From Membranipora membranacea (Eukaryota > Bryozoa > Gymnolaemata > Cheilostomatida > Membraniporidae): 64,000 nt of DNA. The stretch is from assembly GCA_914767715.1 (NCBI GenBank), contig OU612069.1:24673387-24737386 (forward strand), written 5' to 3'. The notes under the pieces are model-generated. The model saw nothing but the letters and a program-made list of their open reading frames with translations, made no database searches and was not told where the DNA came from. This document shows positions 1-11,450 of this stretch, piece by piece (position 1 is the stretch's first letter; each line of letters opens with the position of its first letter). A program made the translations under genes and the position numbers.

Positions 1-1336
1 AAGTTACAACCGATAACCTACCTTGTGGTATGTGACAGCAAAGGATCAGTAACTTAAGAATATCAAGTCTTGGTACCTCCATCTCACAACACAGAACTTA
101 ACAGAACTTAATTGACCTCCCGTCAGGGCATAGTGAATAAAGTGCCACTCCAATGCATTCTATAGACGTACTGCACACTCAATACTTGTTATTTGTATTT
201 GGAAAGAGTGCAATCTTTTACTCAAAGAACAACAGGATGTGACATTATAGTTACCTGGAAGGCAAACAAAACAGTAATCAGAATAAACATATCCAGAGTC
301 TGAATGCAACAGTAGGTTCCTACGTATACACCCAAAACTATGTTATTACTGAAAACAGTAGAAGGGGAATTTACAACATGATTCCCAGTGTGTAGCCTAG
401 CACTTACCACTGTCTTGGTGTTAGAGCCATCAAAAATAAAAAATTTATTGTTGAGATAAATTTTATAGTCTTTAGCATGCTACCTGCTGACCTCCAGATT
501 GTGTTATGAACTTGGCAGCCACAACCTTTCTTGTTACCTCTTACTGTGGCCTACCTAAGAATAAATAAACCATTCACACTGGAATAGCTGTGTACATTCA
601 TCTCTTGTGTTATAGACTTTTTTGGGAATGAAAAGTGATCCAGCTTTGAGAGCGAGTAAAATTTATTATTTTGCAAATATATTTTTTCTGTGCTAACAAG
701 GTTCTCAATTGAAAGAAGAGTCTCCATTGATCTGATACATGTATAGCACCCACAGGAATGTAAGACCTTCACCAAATCTGAGTACCAGCTGTCTATCTGA
801 TGACACCAGATACATCTAAAAGAAATCACATTAAAAGTATCGATATTGATTAAAGCAAGCAACTTGAACTAAGAAACGTGAAAATGAATTTTGGTAAAAA
901 TGTCTGTGTCTCTTTAGATTGTCAGCTAATCATTTTTTGGAGTTGTTGTTGTTGTTCATAATTCAGAACATGAGCCATATTACCCTGCGGCCCAGCCTCT
1001 GATCAGGTTCAACTCAGCTTAGAGGACAAAAAAATTTCTGTCATTGAATACCGTAAATCATTGAAATAGGAGAAATATTACGCTTATTACGATTATTTGC
1101 TATTCTTTGGTATAGTGTTGGTTGAAATACAATATTAGTATCTAAGCATTGCAATTGTATGACAACTAAAACTGAGACAGGACAACTTAATGATGTGAAG
1201 GATATAAAAGCTCAACCAGATGTGATAGTAGAGCCCATCAAAACGGAGTTCAGATAAGCCGATACCGGAGAAGGCACAAAAACTTGGCTCCTGGAATAAA
1301 TCCATCGCATGCTTTTGAACCAAGGAATTTACTCAC

Positions 1337-4300
1337 CAACACAGATTTTCCATCTGCAATCAGTTTGTGTGTTGGATCACAGTAACAACTACCTGTTTTT
1401 GGGTTACATTGCTGAGAGCAACCAGCGGTCACACATTGGTCACCAACTGAAACATGCAAGTTGCATATGCTCAGTAAAGAGTTTTAGTTTGTACTGTTTA
1501 AATGAGGATAAGTGCCTATAATACTTCAATGTTTACTTCATTGCATTTTTCATTTAATGTTGTTTTGCAATGCTTTCGTGTTGAACTTTGATGTGCCTTA
1601 TTGTATTGATGGTCCTTAGTATAGGGATATAGCAATAGCGTTAGGGTTAATGCTTTGGAAAGCAGGAGATATGCTGAAAGGATTCATAGTAAACCTACCT
1701 CTGCATGAGTAGCCATTATCCATCAGATAATATCCTTTGTCACACTCACATGTGAACCAACCTTTACCATCAGATTTACAGATATGATCACAGCCATGGA
1801 AACCGGCACATTCATCGTAATCTAATAATAATAGATAACAATGAATAGTATTTTATCTGGGTGGGATACATCTGAGCAACCGGAGTGCCATTATGATTGC
1901 AACTTGAAAACGGGGATAGGTGTGGTCAGTTTTATTCAAATATTTAACTTATTTCCTGCAATTAGCGGATAGAGGAAAGGAGAGTAATGGTAGATTAGGG
2001 TTTGAGGGCCTGCGAGGCAATAATCAGATGGGGCTATCCGCGAGGGATACGAAATGGTGCTATACGCAAGCCACTGTATCACACAACTAGGAGCAAGGAG
2101 CCAACACTACATATCAGACACTGACAAGAAAAAAGCTCAAACTTTACATGGCAAGAATTATGAATAATTTCCAGTCATAAAAGTAAATGAGTCGCACTTG
2201 GATTAAACATACATCATAGTCCAAACAGAAATTTTAATAGGCAAATCATATACAAAATACTTGTTTTGGTCTAAGCAATTCGAGACATTCTACCCTAGAA
2301 ATTACTATGCCTCAAATTCACTTATAAACAAATTGCATTCCATTGACGTTCCAGACCAAGAATTACTAAACCTGAAATGTTCAAACAAGAAAACGTGTTA
2401 GGCGCATTTGATACAAGGTACTTTTTTTGGTCTCAACAACAAGGAGTTTTACTCCAGAAATTCACTATGCCTAAAATTCATTTAAAAACTCATAAATTGC
2501 ATTTTAATATGCATCATGTTATTAAAGCATAAATCTATCCAAAATTATTACAAGCTGCCAGACTTGATGTTAACAACAAGAAAATTTAGGCCTGAAACTA
2601 CTAAGCTTTAAATTTCTGCTGTTTTCAGGGAATATTTGCAGTAATTATGAGCTTAAATCCTCTGCCAAAGACTTTCTTCAAACAACACTGCATACCATAC
2701 TTGCTACCACTTTGTATTGAACAGTGACCTGCTAAGCAGGCAGATTTTATGCTTCCGGTTCCGAGAATCTATAGGGAATAACATCTGTGGAGTAGTCTGA
2801 CTAGCTAACTACACAACACCATATCTGGAGCACTACCATTCTGCGCATGCTCAGCTCTGGGCATGAGCTGATCTCTGCAAAATTGAGTCTCGGAATTCCG
2901 AAGCATTCTGATTGGCTACCTGCTCTGGTGACATACTCCCCAAAGCGTGCGGATTTGTTATTAATAGTTATCCTCTCTTGTCATTATTAGCTGATTTTGA
3001 TTGACAGTTTATGCAGGGGATATCCCATTTCCCCTTTCAAAAGTTGCAATCAGAACCCAAACTAAACTCATTGTTCTTGCACATGCGCAAATTCAGTGAT
3101 CAGTGATCTACATGCCCAGTCAGATCACGAGAGTCAGTATGGAGCACTACACTGAGTACAACCTAAAGTAAACCTGCATCCAGATGCTACTCGGACTATT
3201 GAGTACTATTACATGCTGAGCTAACTTCCTGGGTAATACGTCGCCACTATCTGGCTAAAATGAATGGTGGATAATCCAAATCCAACCCAGTGAGATTGAA
3301 TATTAATTTTTCTTGTAAGGATAAGGATAATTAGGGATTCATTTCTGTTCTCTACGTTGTATCCTTACATTGTTTATATCTGTATTGTTGTCCATATTTG
3401 CTTCCTTCCATCTATAAATTGTGTCCACTGCAATACTCTGTTTACCGCGGGTAGTCATATTTTTGCTCTATTATTGAATTGGACTGGTGGTCAATGGGCA
3501 TAGCATGGCGGCCGGTAGTATTTTTACTGGCTTTCAAATGTTAGTCATTGAAGAAAGTGATATTTATGGGTCATGGAAGAAGTGGAGTGCCGAGTTTAAG
3601 CGCGCTGGGTCTCAAGAAGCTTGAGATGGGGTTTGATACCATTACTGTTACTAGTGATGCTGATCCCCCTGTAGTTACGACTAGGAAAGAGGCTAGATTC
3701 TGTGAGCAATCTATGCTCTGGACGTTGCTGAGGTGAATAGATCAAGAGAGTAGAGGGGCAGTATCCACTCTAGGTCTTGATCTTGGTAGTGATACTTTGA
3801 CATATGATGATCTGTGGGCTAAATTAAAAGACCACAATGAGCGTGACGAATCTGAATAATATGTCAAAGTAGACACATATGTGTCCTGTCGTCAAGTATC
3901 TGCTGAGTCAGATAGAGAGTATCTATTGAGATGTGAGAAACTCTGTAGGCGGTGTGATCTTCCAGCTGGAGATGTCCGGCAAAGATTCACATTGTCGATA
4001 GCAGTTAGAGGTTAACGTGATAATGTATTAAAACGTGGGTTGATAGCCAATGATAGGCTTGATTGGGCTTCTTTAAATAAAACTTTGAGAGCCCATACTG
4101 GTGCTTAGGAGTGTTAAGTGTCTTAGGTGGTGGCGTACACCCTGTTAGGGTTTCCAATAGTAGTAGCTAGTAGTAGTAGTAGCTAGTAAGGTTGATATTA
4201 GTGCTCGTCATCCAGTAGAAGGCCAGTCTGCCTCTACCTCTACTCAATCTGAGTCTGGTTCTGCCAAAGCTCCTATGTCTCCAAAGAAAAAGGCCGTGAG

Positions 4301-7300
4301 TGAGGTTAAATATGGATCTCAAAGTGAGTATAGTGGAGATAGACAGTTTGAGTCTAGTAGAGATCGTAGATACGATAGCCGTGATCGACGTGATGGACGA
4401 GATTCCAGAGGTCGGAGCAACTGCAGGGATTCAAGTCTGACCGGGACAGACGTGATAGTTATGATCGGAGTCGTCAGTCTAGTCGTGACACAGGTCATAA
4501 TATGTCAGACAAGAGGGACAGGCGTCATGACAGTCGTGATGATAGTTGTGATGATACTCGTGATGGTTCCGATCATGGTAAAAGTCGCAGCGGCCGTGAT
4601 GACAGCCGTGACAGGAGTAAGAAGGAATCAGGTCGGTCCTCGGATCACCCTAAATCTCAGGGTAGAACTGATTCTCCTTCTCGAAGCAAAGATAGTGCTT
4701 GCTTCGTTTGTCGTAAGGAAGGTCATATCTCTCGATTTTGTCCAGATGGCATTTGTTATAATTGTCAAAGACTTGGGCAACATCAGAGAGATTGTAAGGA
4801 AGCTGCGCAGTGCTGACATGGCTCAAAATTTGGAGTGTCTGTTAGTAATTGTCCGGATTGCATGCGTAGTGTCGTAGTCTCGGTGGGTATTGTCGGGGAA
4901 GCGTTTTTCCCAAGAGAGTTTCCTGGATTGGTGCTAACTGTGGTTGCCTAGACAGACGGATGCGCCTATAGCTTGATGTTAATGGCCAAAGAGTGGAATT
5001 TGTTTTAGCTACCGATTTCAAGTCTCAATCTTAAAAATGTCTACTTGGGAGCTGTTAAAGAGTGCGCTGTATAAAACTGACCAAGTTTTACTCGGTGCTG
5101 GTGGTCATCCACTTGGCGTTAGAGGTAAAACTGTGGTTAGTGTTAAGGGCAACCCTAGCTCTGCTACAGCTCTTGCTTATATTGTTGCCGGTGCTGAGGA
5201 TAATCTCCTTGGTCATGATGAGATTGAAGATATGGGCTTATTAGTCTTTTGGTTAACGCTGTCAAATCTCAACCAATTTACCTGGATTTGCAAGTGCTGT
5301 CGCAGACATGCTGCGGTCTAATGAGGCGGTGATCAGGGTTCACAGCAAACCACCTTATGAGCCTGTAACTTAGTTTCCTAAACTTTTGAAGTTTTAGGCT
5401 GTTTGCCTGAAGAGTTTAGCATAGCTATGAAGCCTGGAACAAAACCAAGGCACTTGTTCTGTCCGAGATCAATTGCTGCGGGACTCAGACCAAAAACAAA
5501 AGCTAAAATTGACCAAACGTTGTCTATGGGTGTCTATGGGCATGATTCTCTTGTCCGTCGCACACCTCTGATGTACACTCATATTGAGACTCAAATTAAT
5601 CAATGTAATGTTTGTATCAAAGACATGAGCCTTATCATGAAACTCCACTGCCCACTGGGCCTCGGATTGAGATTGCATCTAGCGTTATGGAGTTAACCAA
5701 TTGTACTGCAATCTTGTAGATGTGCCTATACCAGCGCAGGCGAGTCTAGGGATTATAGGTGCCTTCAAGAAAGTATTCTCTACACTTGGAGTTCCTAAAA
5801 ACCTCCTTAGTGACAATGGTCCAGGGTATAAAAGTGCTGAATTCCGACAGTTTGTGAGTGACTATGGCTTAGGTCATGCAATGAGTAGACCCCGTTAGCT
5901 GTAAGATCTGTAAGTGTTGTCAAGAGATTGTTTCGAAATTGCAATGATCATGAGGCTTGTATGATGTCATATCGAAACACTCCTCTGAATTCCGGGTTTA
6001 CACCTGCTGATTCGATGTTTGGTCGAACTTTGAGGTCTCCATTAGGTTTAAATGGAGAGCTCTTGGTCGATTATAGTTTGTATTAAGAGGTTGAGGGATA
6101 CAGTGTGAGTAAGAGGAGAACAAAATAGAATGAAAAATTCCGTGCCAAGTTTTTACCTCCTTTGGAGCCTGAACTACGAGTTTGAGTTACAGCTCTGTCT
6201 GATCCGGGTCGTGAAGGGATTGTAGTCCAAGCTGACATCACCCCACAAAGCTACTGGGTACATGTTGGTCCCTCTGTTGTTAGACGTAATCGAATGTACT
6301 TGATTGTAGCGATCATGAAAATGATCAGGTAATACTGCTATTCCTTGAAGCTGATTATTATCAGGTTCAAGCAGAAAATGGTACTGACGTAAGTAACATA
6401 TTTGTGGTGATCACCCTGATGTTGTTTCTTCCAATCTACCTCCTAGTGTGAGGCCTGCTGTAGTTGGACAACAACCTCATCAAGTCCCAATGCCTGAGGA
6501 TAACCTTGATGCTGAGGTGGTTCCACTTGAAAATCAGGAACTAACCTTAGATGATACTCTTGAAGTTTCAGTTGGACAACCTGTGCTTGATTTAACTGCT
6601 GCAACTCCCGCTTCTAGTAATGCTAGTACTGACCCGGTGAGTGTGGTGCCTGGTAAACAGTCTAGGTCGTTGCTACGTCCTGGATTTGAAGCATGGCGTA
6701 GGTTGCACGGTCCATCCAGACCTAGGGTAGTGGCTGCACCAACAGTACCGTCGACTCATGCACATAGTGTCAAACCCACCACCAGATCTGACTTAGAGAA
6801 ACTTAACCACTAACGTAACTGACTGAAAGAAGCAGACCGTAGAAAACAGCCCCAGCGTTGGCGTTGCTGCGTGTGTATGGCTTAAGACCACCCAACGATC
6901 AGGTGTGAGAGGTTAGTGTGCTTTTAGTGTGGTGAGTGGGGTCACCAGGCCGCTCTGAGCCCAAACAAGCGGTGTCACTTCTGCAACGAGCGGCAACCTC
7001 TGGTTCTGTCTCTGGAGTGCCTGCCAGCCCTAGCAGGGAGCTAGCGGAGGCCCGTTGTTGGGAGTTTTGCGTAAATGGTCAGCGGGAGCCGGGTTGCACC
7101 CCTGGACAATACATTCTCAAGGAGGTTGAATCTGGCCCGCTCGGCTGGTCTGAGTGGAGTGAGTTGTCCCGACTATGACGCTCTGTTGCTTGCGGTTGAT
7201 GAGAGACTTTCATCTCTCCATCAGGAGTTTGAGAGAGCCCAGGCTAGTTTTGTTGCTGAAAGAAGTGTCATTGAGAAAAATTGTGACACTTACGACAGTC

Positions 7301-10300
7301 TCAAAGGCCTAGTCTCTTGTCTCAGTGCGTGGTGTGCCAATACTACAGCTGCGGCGGTTACTGTTGGTACCACCACTGCTATAGACACAGGGCGTCTGTT
7401 GTGAGTCCGGCTAATAACACCTTAGCTGTGATCACAACATCAACGGTGAGCTCTGGAGCGAATGCTCGACCCGTCAGTACTGACTCAGTGTCCGCCCCCT
7501 GGCCGGCGGCTCAGAAGGCTGCATCACTAGCTGGTGATGTTGCTGAAGTGAGTGTGAGTGCAAAGCTGATATGTGTGAGCAATGCAGAAGCACCAGACAA
7601 GTCTGTTGTTCACAATGAGCATCAGCAGTCGCCTCTTGCTGCTGAGGAAGGGGATCAGATTCCCGCTTTAGAGGGTGAGTCTGTATCCCAGGAGGTAAGC
7701 GAGGTCAATTCTGGCGAGGATGACTTGCTTGGCCTTAAGCTGCTGTTCCACAATGAGGCGTCAGAGGACCAATCCTGCAACAATTCTGATCCCGGTTCTT
7801 AGCGCTGGCAAGCAGGGGCAGTTACCAAACAGGAAATGATGCTAAACCTGATCCTGTCACCCGAGTGTGGTCATTTTGAAATGTGAGAAGGGTGTGGCCC
7901 AAACCATGTTAATTTTCAAAATACCCATTGTTGTTATCATGATGTTATGCATAGACCGTGACTGTATATTTCACTGTTTCATTGTTGTCTTTATGCTTCA
8001 CCACAAAAGAAAGGGCATGTGGAGTAGTCTGACTAGCGAACTACACAACACCATACCTGGAGCAATACACTGAGTACAATCTAAAGTATACCTGCCTCCA
8101 GATGCTACTCGGACTATTGAGTACTATTATGTGCTGAGCTAACTTCCTGGGTACTACATCACCACTATCTGGGAAGAATCACTCTTGGTTGTAACCTTCA
8201 TGGTAAGTTGAACTACGAAATACTACTCAGAGTTTACCGCAACTTTTTACTGATAATCGCTGCCCATCCTGGCCCGGTAGGAACCCCTGGCTTCTTTACA
8301 ACATCAAACTAAGAGTTCTATCTGCATGTCTAGATTATGCTGCCGATGTTTTATCCCCTGAATTGATTTGGGAAGATGGAAACGCTTAATCTTATGTTTC
8401 AGTCTTGGCCTCCTAAATTAATTTGCTAATTAAAGACAATTAATTTATTTTGTCATACTTAAATACCCTGGACATTCAAAATTTACTCATTTATTTTTCA
8501 GGATACCACGATACTTCCGTATACAACCAAATCAACACTTATGTAGTTACACATCCAAAACGTTTTCATAGCATTGCCTATTTGCATTCAATCAGACCGG
8601 AAGGAAGGACATTTATTTTAGTAGTTTAAATCTGTGAGTTAGAGTAATGTTGGTTTCTAATTTCTAAATCTAATTCAGCATTTAAATGCTTATACTTGAT
8701 CGAATCGTTCATACAAAAATTTTGCGTCTTGGGAAAAATACCCTCATTGAATGTTAGTTTTTTGATGTTCTGTGATGATTAGAAATGGAAAAGAATATCA
8801 AAATATGTTTGACAGTTTGATTTTTCCAGTATAACTTTTTTACAGTGAATAACAATAACCTAAAGATAGATATAATTGGGCTTCTAAAGGTATCAGATGT
8901 ACCTGAAAACTCAAATTTGACCTAGGACATAATCGCCAGCAGATATTGTAGCATTTGTAAAAGTCAGAAGGAGATAATCACCAACAGGCACATTTTCATT
9001 TAAGTCACTAAGATGTGCACCTAATCACAATTAGGTGTTCTGACTAGATTTTACGATTATGATTTGTGTCACATATCGTATGTTTCTTTATTTCACCGAT
9101 GTCCTCTAACAACTTCCACCTTGAAGTTTTGATACCACGCACATGTAACTGTCAACAAATTCGTATGACAATAATATCTCAATGATTTATAAAATAAGGC
9201 ACTATGGAACAGACTTTGTATCGATCAAAGCAACTTCTGTGTTTACTCATCATCACTTTATTTTTTTTTTGGCAGCCCCCGCACACAACTGCACTGCACT
9301 GCAAAGACGACTTACTGCACTTAGATACATCTTTAGGGTCGACAGTGTAGTCACTATTACATCTGCATGTCACAGTCCTGGATCTATCATAACTACAGAC
9401 CTGATCACATCCTCCATTTCCTCCTGGTGCTGCTACACAGGGATCATCAACTTAAGTTAGACATCAGAAATGCAGTAGGTTGCCAGAATATGACACATCA
9501 ATTGGAGTATAACTATAGCTTTTACCAGACATGAGCTTTTGAGATGGAAGTATTTATATCAAGAACAGCGGCATGAATGCAAGCTAGAGATAAATTCAAG
9601 CCGAGCCAAGCCGAGCAAAAGAGCGAAAACTCTACTCTTCTAGGGTATTGTCTCAGTACGCTATCCTCATGTGACAACACTGTACGAAATTAGTGACTTC
9701 ATATAAGGTGTACAATGGCATACTATAACCTTATCATAATAAAGATATATAGATATATATATATATATTTACCGATGCAGTTTTTGCCGTTAGGAGCCAG
9801 CTTCCAGCTCTTGATACATTAACATCTGGGATAACTTCCGTAGACTTGAGTATTATCCACTACCTCACAGCCATTCTGACATGTACTATCTGGCCAAATA
9901 CACGTCTCATATCGTGTATTTCCTTTAAAGTCCAATAAAACCATTTCATTCTCATTAAAAAATTGCACAGATAAACATAATAATTATCATAATTGAACAG
10001 AAAGTACAAAACCACTAGAACTTGTTGGCACCATATTCAACTATTTACGAGTTTGAAAAATCAGGGACATTGAGAGTTCTCTTCTGAAGTTTAGAAGAAC
10101 GATCCCTAGCAATTATTAGTACTTACTGCTGCATGACTTTTTGTCTGCATTGAGCTTACAACGACCAACCCTTGACGGTTTACAAACACACTGTGGCATG
10201 TTCTTACGCTCTATGATGTCATACTTCATAGAACAGGTGGCAGTTATATCACACTCTGAGTTGTAATCATTATTGGTATCTCCTTTTCTCCAACTTTCAA

Positions 10301-11450
10301 ATGCAAACAAGATCGTCTTACAAGGTCTTGGGCCTGCAGAAATAAATAATTATCATAACTTTAGCTTGACAACTTTGAATGATGACAAAAAATACCTCAT
10401 AGACACTACAATATTTTTGTTTATCTTTAGACGTAAAAGCCATGAAACATCTTTATTGTAGATCATATTACAAATTTTCTCAATCGTTAGTCTTTATTTA
10501 CTGGCACAGTTGTTTGAATTGTAAAAGACAAATTTTTTGGACGTAGTCATTCACATTGTAGGAAAAAAGTGTTGTTGGAATATTTGAGAAATAATAATCA
10601 ATAAATGATGGGTTTGACAAGATTACTAACAGTTTATGTCACACTCATGTATGAAAAACTCAGACAAGCTGTCAGAACATAATACTTCACTTACTACAAG
10701 TAGTCCCCTCGAGATAATATCTGTCATCTGGACATGAGCAGACTGCTTCACTGTCCTTCTCACTGCATACGTGACTACAATGAGCTCTCTGACACAGAGT
10801 AGAGTCTGGTATCTTATCAACTCCTGCATTTAACCATTTATTCCTCATTCCTGGATTCAGAAATTGATGTAGAATACCAGAGGAACATGATATTGCCAAG
10901 TCTTGCGCCATTGGTCCTGGATTAATTAACAGAAATCAATGTAGAGAGCTCTTTGTTACAGAAGACGAGAACAGCATGATAGAATCATGCACAGCCTTTT
11001 GGGGAAAAAAGGAAATGTTTCCCTTTGAAATACCTGACAATATAGAGCAGAAATATTGATTGTATCATCAATTAAAGAGCTTATTTAATTTTTCAAGAGC
11101 AGTTGAAAAGAAAAGGAAACTGGAAGTGTTAGGCGGAAGTGAGGAGGCAACGATAAACCTGTTACAACTCGCAATCAATCACTTAACATTGTTATATAAT
11201 GTCATCTACCATGCTTTAAAGCGAGTCAACAAAGACATTTCGTTAATCATAATAAAAAAGAGAGAATCTGTCTGTCATGCCCTGTCATGATGTTGCTTGT
11301 GTTTACGCCACAAAATCAAATTACTTCCAACTTGTTTAAGAGGTGGATAACCACACAGTAACACCCCACAGTAGAATGAAGGCTGTCTGTAGTTATACTC
11401 ACCAAAATACAAAGACTCAAAGCCAAAATCTTCATCGCGTTGCTCTTCAT
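1337..11450 (-). CDS. EGF-repeat secreted protein, multi-exon, 3' end not resolved
   Basis: Minus-strand exons read 5' to 3': 11403-11450 (signal-peptide start, MKSNAMKILALSLCIL), 10695-10916, 10127-10333, 9773-9922, 9316-9450, 1699-1821, 1337-1446. Each has AG and GT borders, and the internal EGF exons are symmetric phase 1-1. Exon 1699-1821 is a classic calcium-binding EGF module (YDECAGFHGC, then CECDKGYYL). Exon 9316-9450 (CDQVCSYDRS...CRCNSDY) and 10695-10916 (CQRAHCSHVC...CSCPDD) are also EGF-like. A secreted or extracellular-matrix role is inferred. Problems: the signal exon ends in phase 0 while 10695-10916 starts in phase 1, so an exon is missing between them or they belong to different transcripts. 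Exon 1337-1446 ends in phase 0. Exon 9773-9922 has an in-frame stop. A 5.4-kb retrotransposon fills the intron between 9316 and 1821. A further 60-bp phase 1-1 exon at 484-543 (GNKKGCGCQVHNTIW) is possible but weak. Confidence 0.6.
2215..2640. repeat. degenerate tandem repeat, period about 150-160 bp
   Basis: Two clearly related blocks start near 2260 and 2420. Both contain ttttttggtct-like starts, gaaattcactatgcctaaaatt-like middles and an aaattgcatt end. A third weaker copy lies near 2570-2620. It sits just upstream of the retrotransposon, in the same intron. Its origin is unknown. Confidence 0.4.
2786..3254 (+). repeat. 5' LTR (469 bp)
   Basis: It matches the 3' LTR at both ends but is 314 bp longer. 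The extra stretch is bounded by a direct repeat GGAGCACTAC at 2827-2836 and 3141-3150. The 3' LTR retains only one degenerate copy of it (GGAGCAATAC). Either the 5' LTR gained an insertion, or the 3' LTR lost the U3 interior by recombination between short repeats. Confidence 0.75.
3485..4816 (+). pseudogene. retrotransposon gag remnant with two CCHC zinc knuckles
   Basis: Broken reading frames run from about 3485. The segment near 3740-4110 has a gag-like pattern: ES..EYLLRCEKLC, then a basic and acidic stretch. An Arg/Asp-rich low-complexity region follows at 4275-4680. At 4695-4800 two CX2CX4HX4C knuckles are intact (CFVCRKEGHISRFC and CYNCQRLGQHQRDC), typical of nucleocapsids that bind RNA. 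Stops at several points and frame changes show that it is not functional. Confidence 0.75.
4960..6310 (+). pseudogene. retrotransposon pol remnant: protease, integrase, RT deleted
   Basis: A retropepsin-like stretch (about 5005-5250) is followed by the conserved protease-to-RT linker at 5403-5535 (SIAMKPGTKPRHLF, ending in a DQTLSMGV-type sequence). This runs straight into an integrase zinc-binding-like HX..CX2C segment (5540-5625). The integrase core motif LLSDNGPGYKSAEF lies at 5808-5850, and the late integrase motif SYRNTPLNSGFTPAD, with a FGRTLRS end, at 5965-6045. The whole RT/RNase H region (normally more than 1 kb) is missing. The join carries a tandem duplication of tgtctatggg at 5522-5541. 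Multiple stops are present. Confidence 0.7.
6448..7802 (+). pseudogene. extra 3' open region of the retrotransposon, function unknown
   Basis: After the integrase end, open stretches continue in alternating frames: 6448-6813, 7075-7404 and 7317-7802. They are more GC-rich than the surroundings and look protein-like, with a short helical segment (ALLLAVDERLSSLHQEFERA) and an acidic Ser-rich C-terminus. No signal peptide, membrane segment or recognisable domain was seen, so there is no support for an envelope gene. It could be a spacer ORF or captured sequence. Frame changes suggest decay. Confidence 0.4.
8018..8172 (+). repeat. 3' LTR (155 bp, internally shorter)
   Basis: It shares the TGTGGAGTAG start and the CACTATCTGG end with the 5' LTR, plus the stretch around gatgctactcggactattga. 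It differs by scattered substitutions and lacks the 314-bp interior. The polypurine tract at about 8003-8016 immediately precedes it. Confidence 0.75.
9773..9922 (-). pseudogene. EGF exon with in-frame stop codon
   Basis: This 150-bp exon is flanked by an acceptor (tttaaag) and a donor (gtaaata) and is symmetric phase 1-1 like its neighbours. It encodes an EGF-type cysteine pattern (TCIWPDSTCQNGCEVVDN, then C-stop-C, then NGKNC). The stop is TAA on the minus strand at 9819-9821, directly between two cysteine codons. Because the exon is symmetric, skipping it keeps the reading frame. It could be a dead exon, a regulated poison exon, a polymorphism or an assembly error. Confidence 0.6.

Larger units (their letters stand above)
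2786..8172 (+). mobile_element. decayed Ty3/gypsy-type LTR retrotransposon
   Basis: The element lies antisense in an intron of the EGF gene. Related LTRs start with TGTGGAGTAGTCTGACTAGC at 2786 and 8018 and end near CACTATCTGG at 3254 and 8172. A purine-rich tract (aaaagaaagggc) sits directly before the 3' LTR. Inside, in order, are gag with two CCHC knuckles, a protease-like stretch, the protease-RT linker, an integrase zinc region, an integrase core and C-terminus, and an extra 3' open region. Many stops and frameshifts interrupt all of them, and the reverse transcriptase and RNase H are absent. It is therefore a non-autonomous, dead copy. A target-site duplication was not clear, and no primer-binding site could be assigned. 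Confidence 0.85.

Noticed and set aside
551-862. Cys-containing minus-strand frame as another EGF exon
   Set aside because: It has an acceptor-like start (ctttta then g), but no EGF cysteine spacing and no confident donor.
6448-7802. Retroviral-type envelope gene
   Set aside because: No signal peptide, membrane anchor or cleavage-like site was seen, and the composition is Ser/Ala/Glu-rich and hydrophilic.
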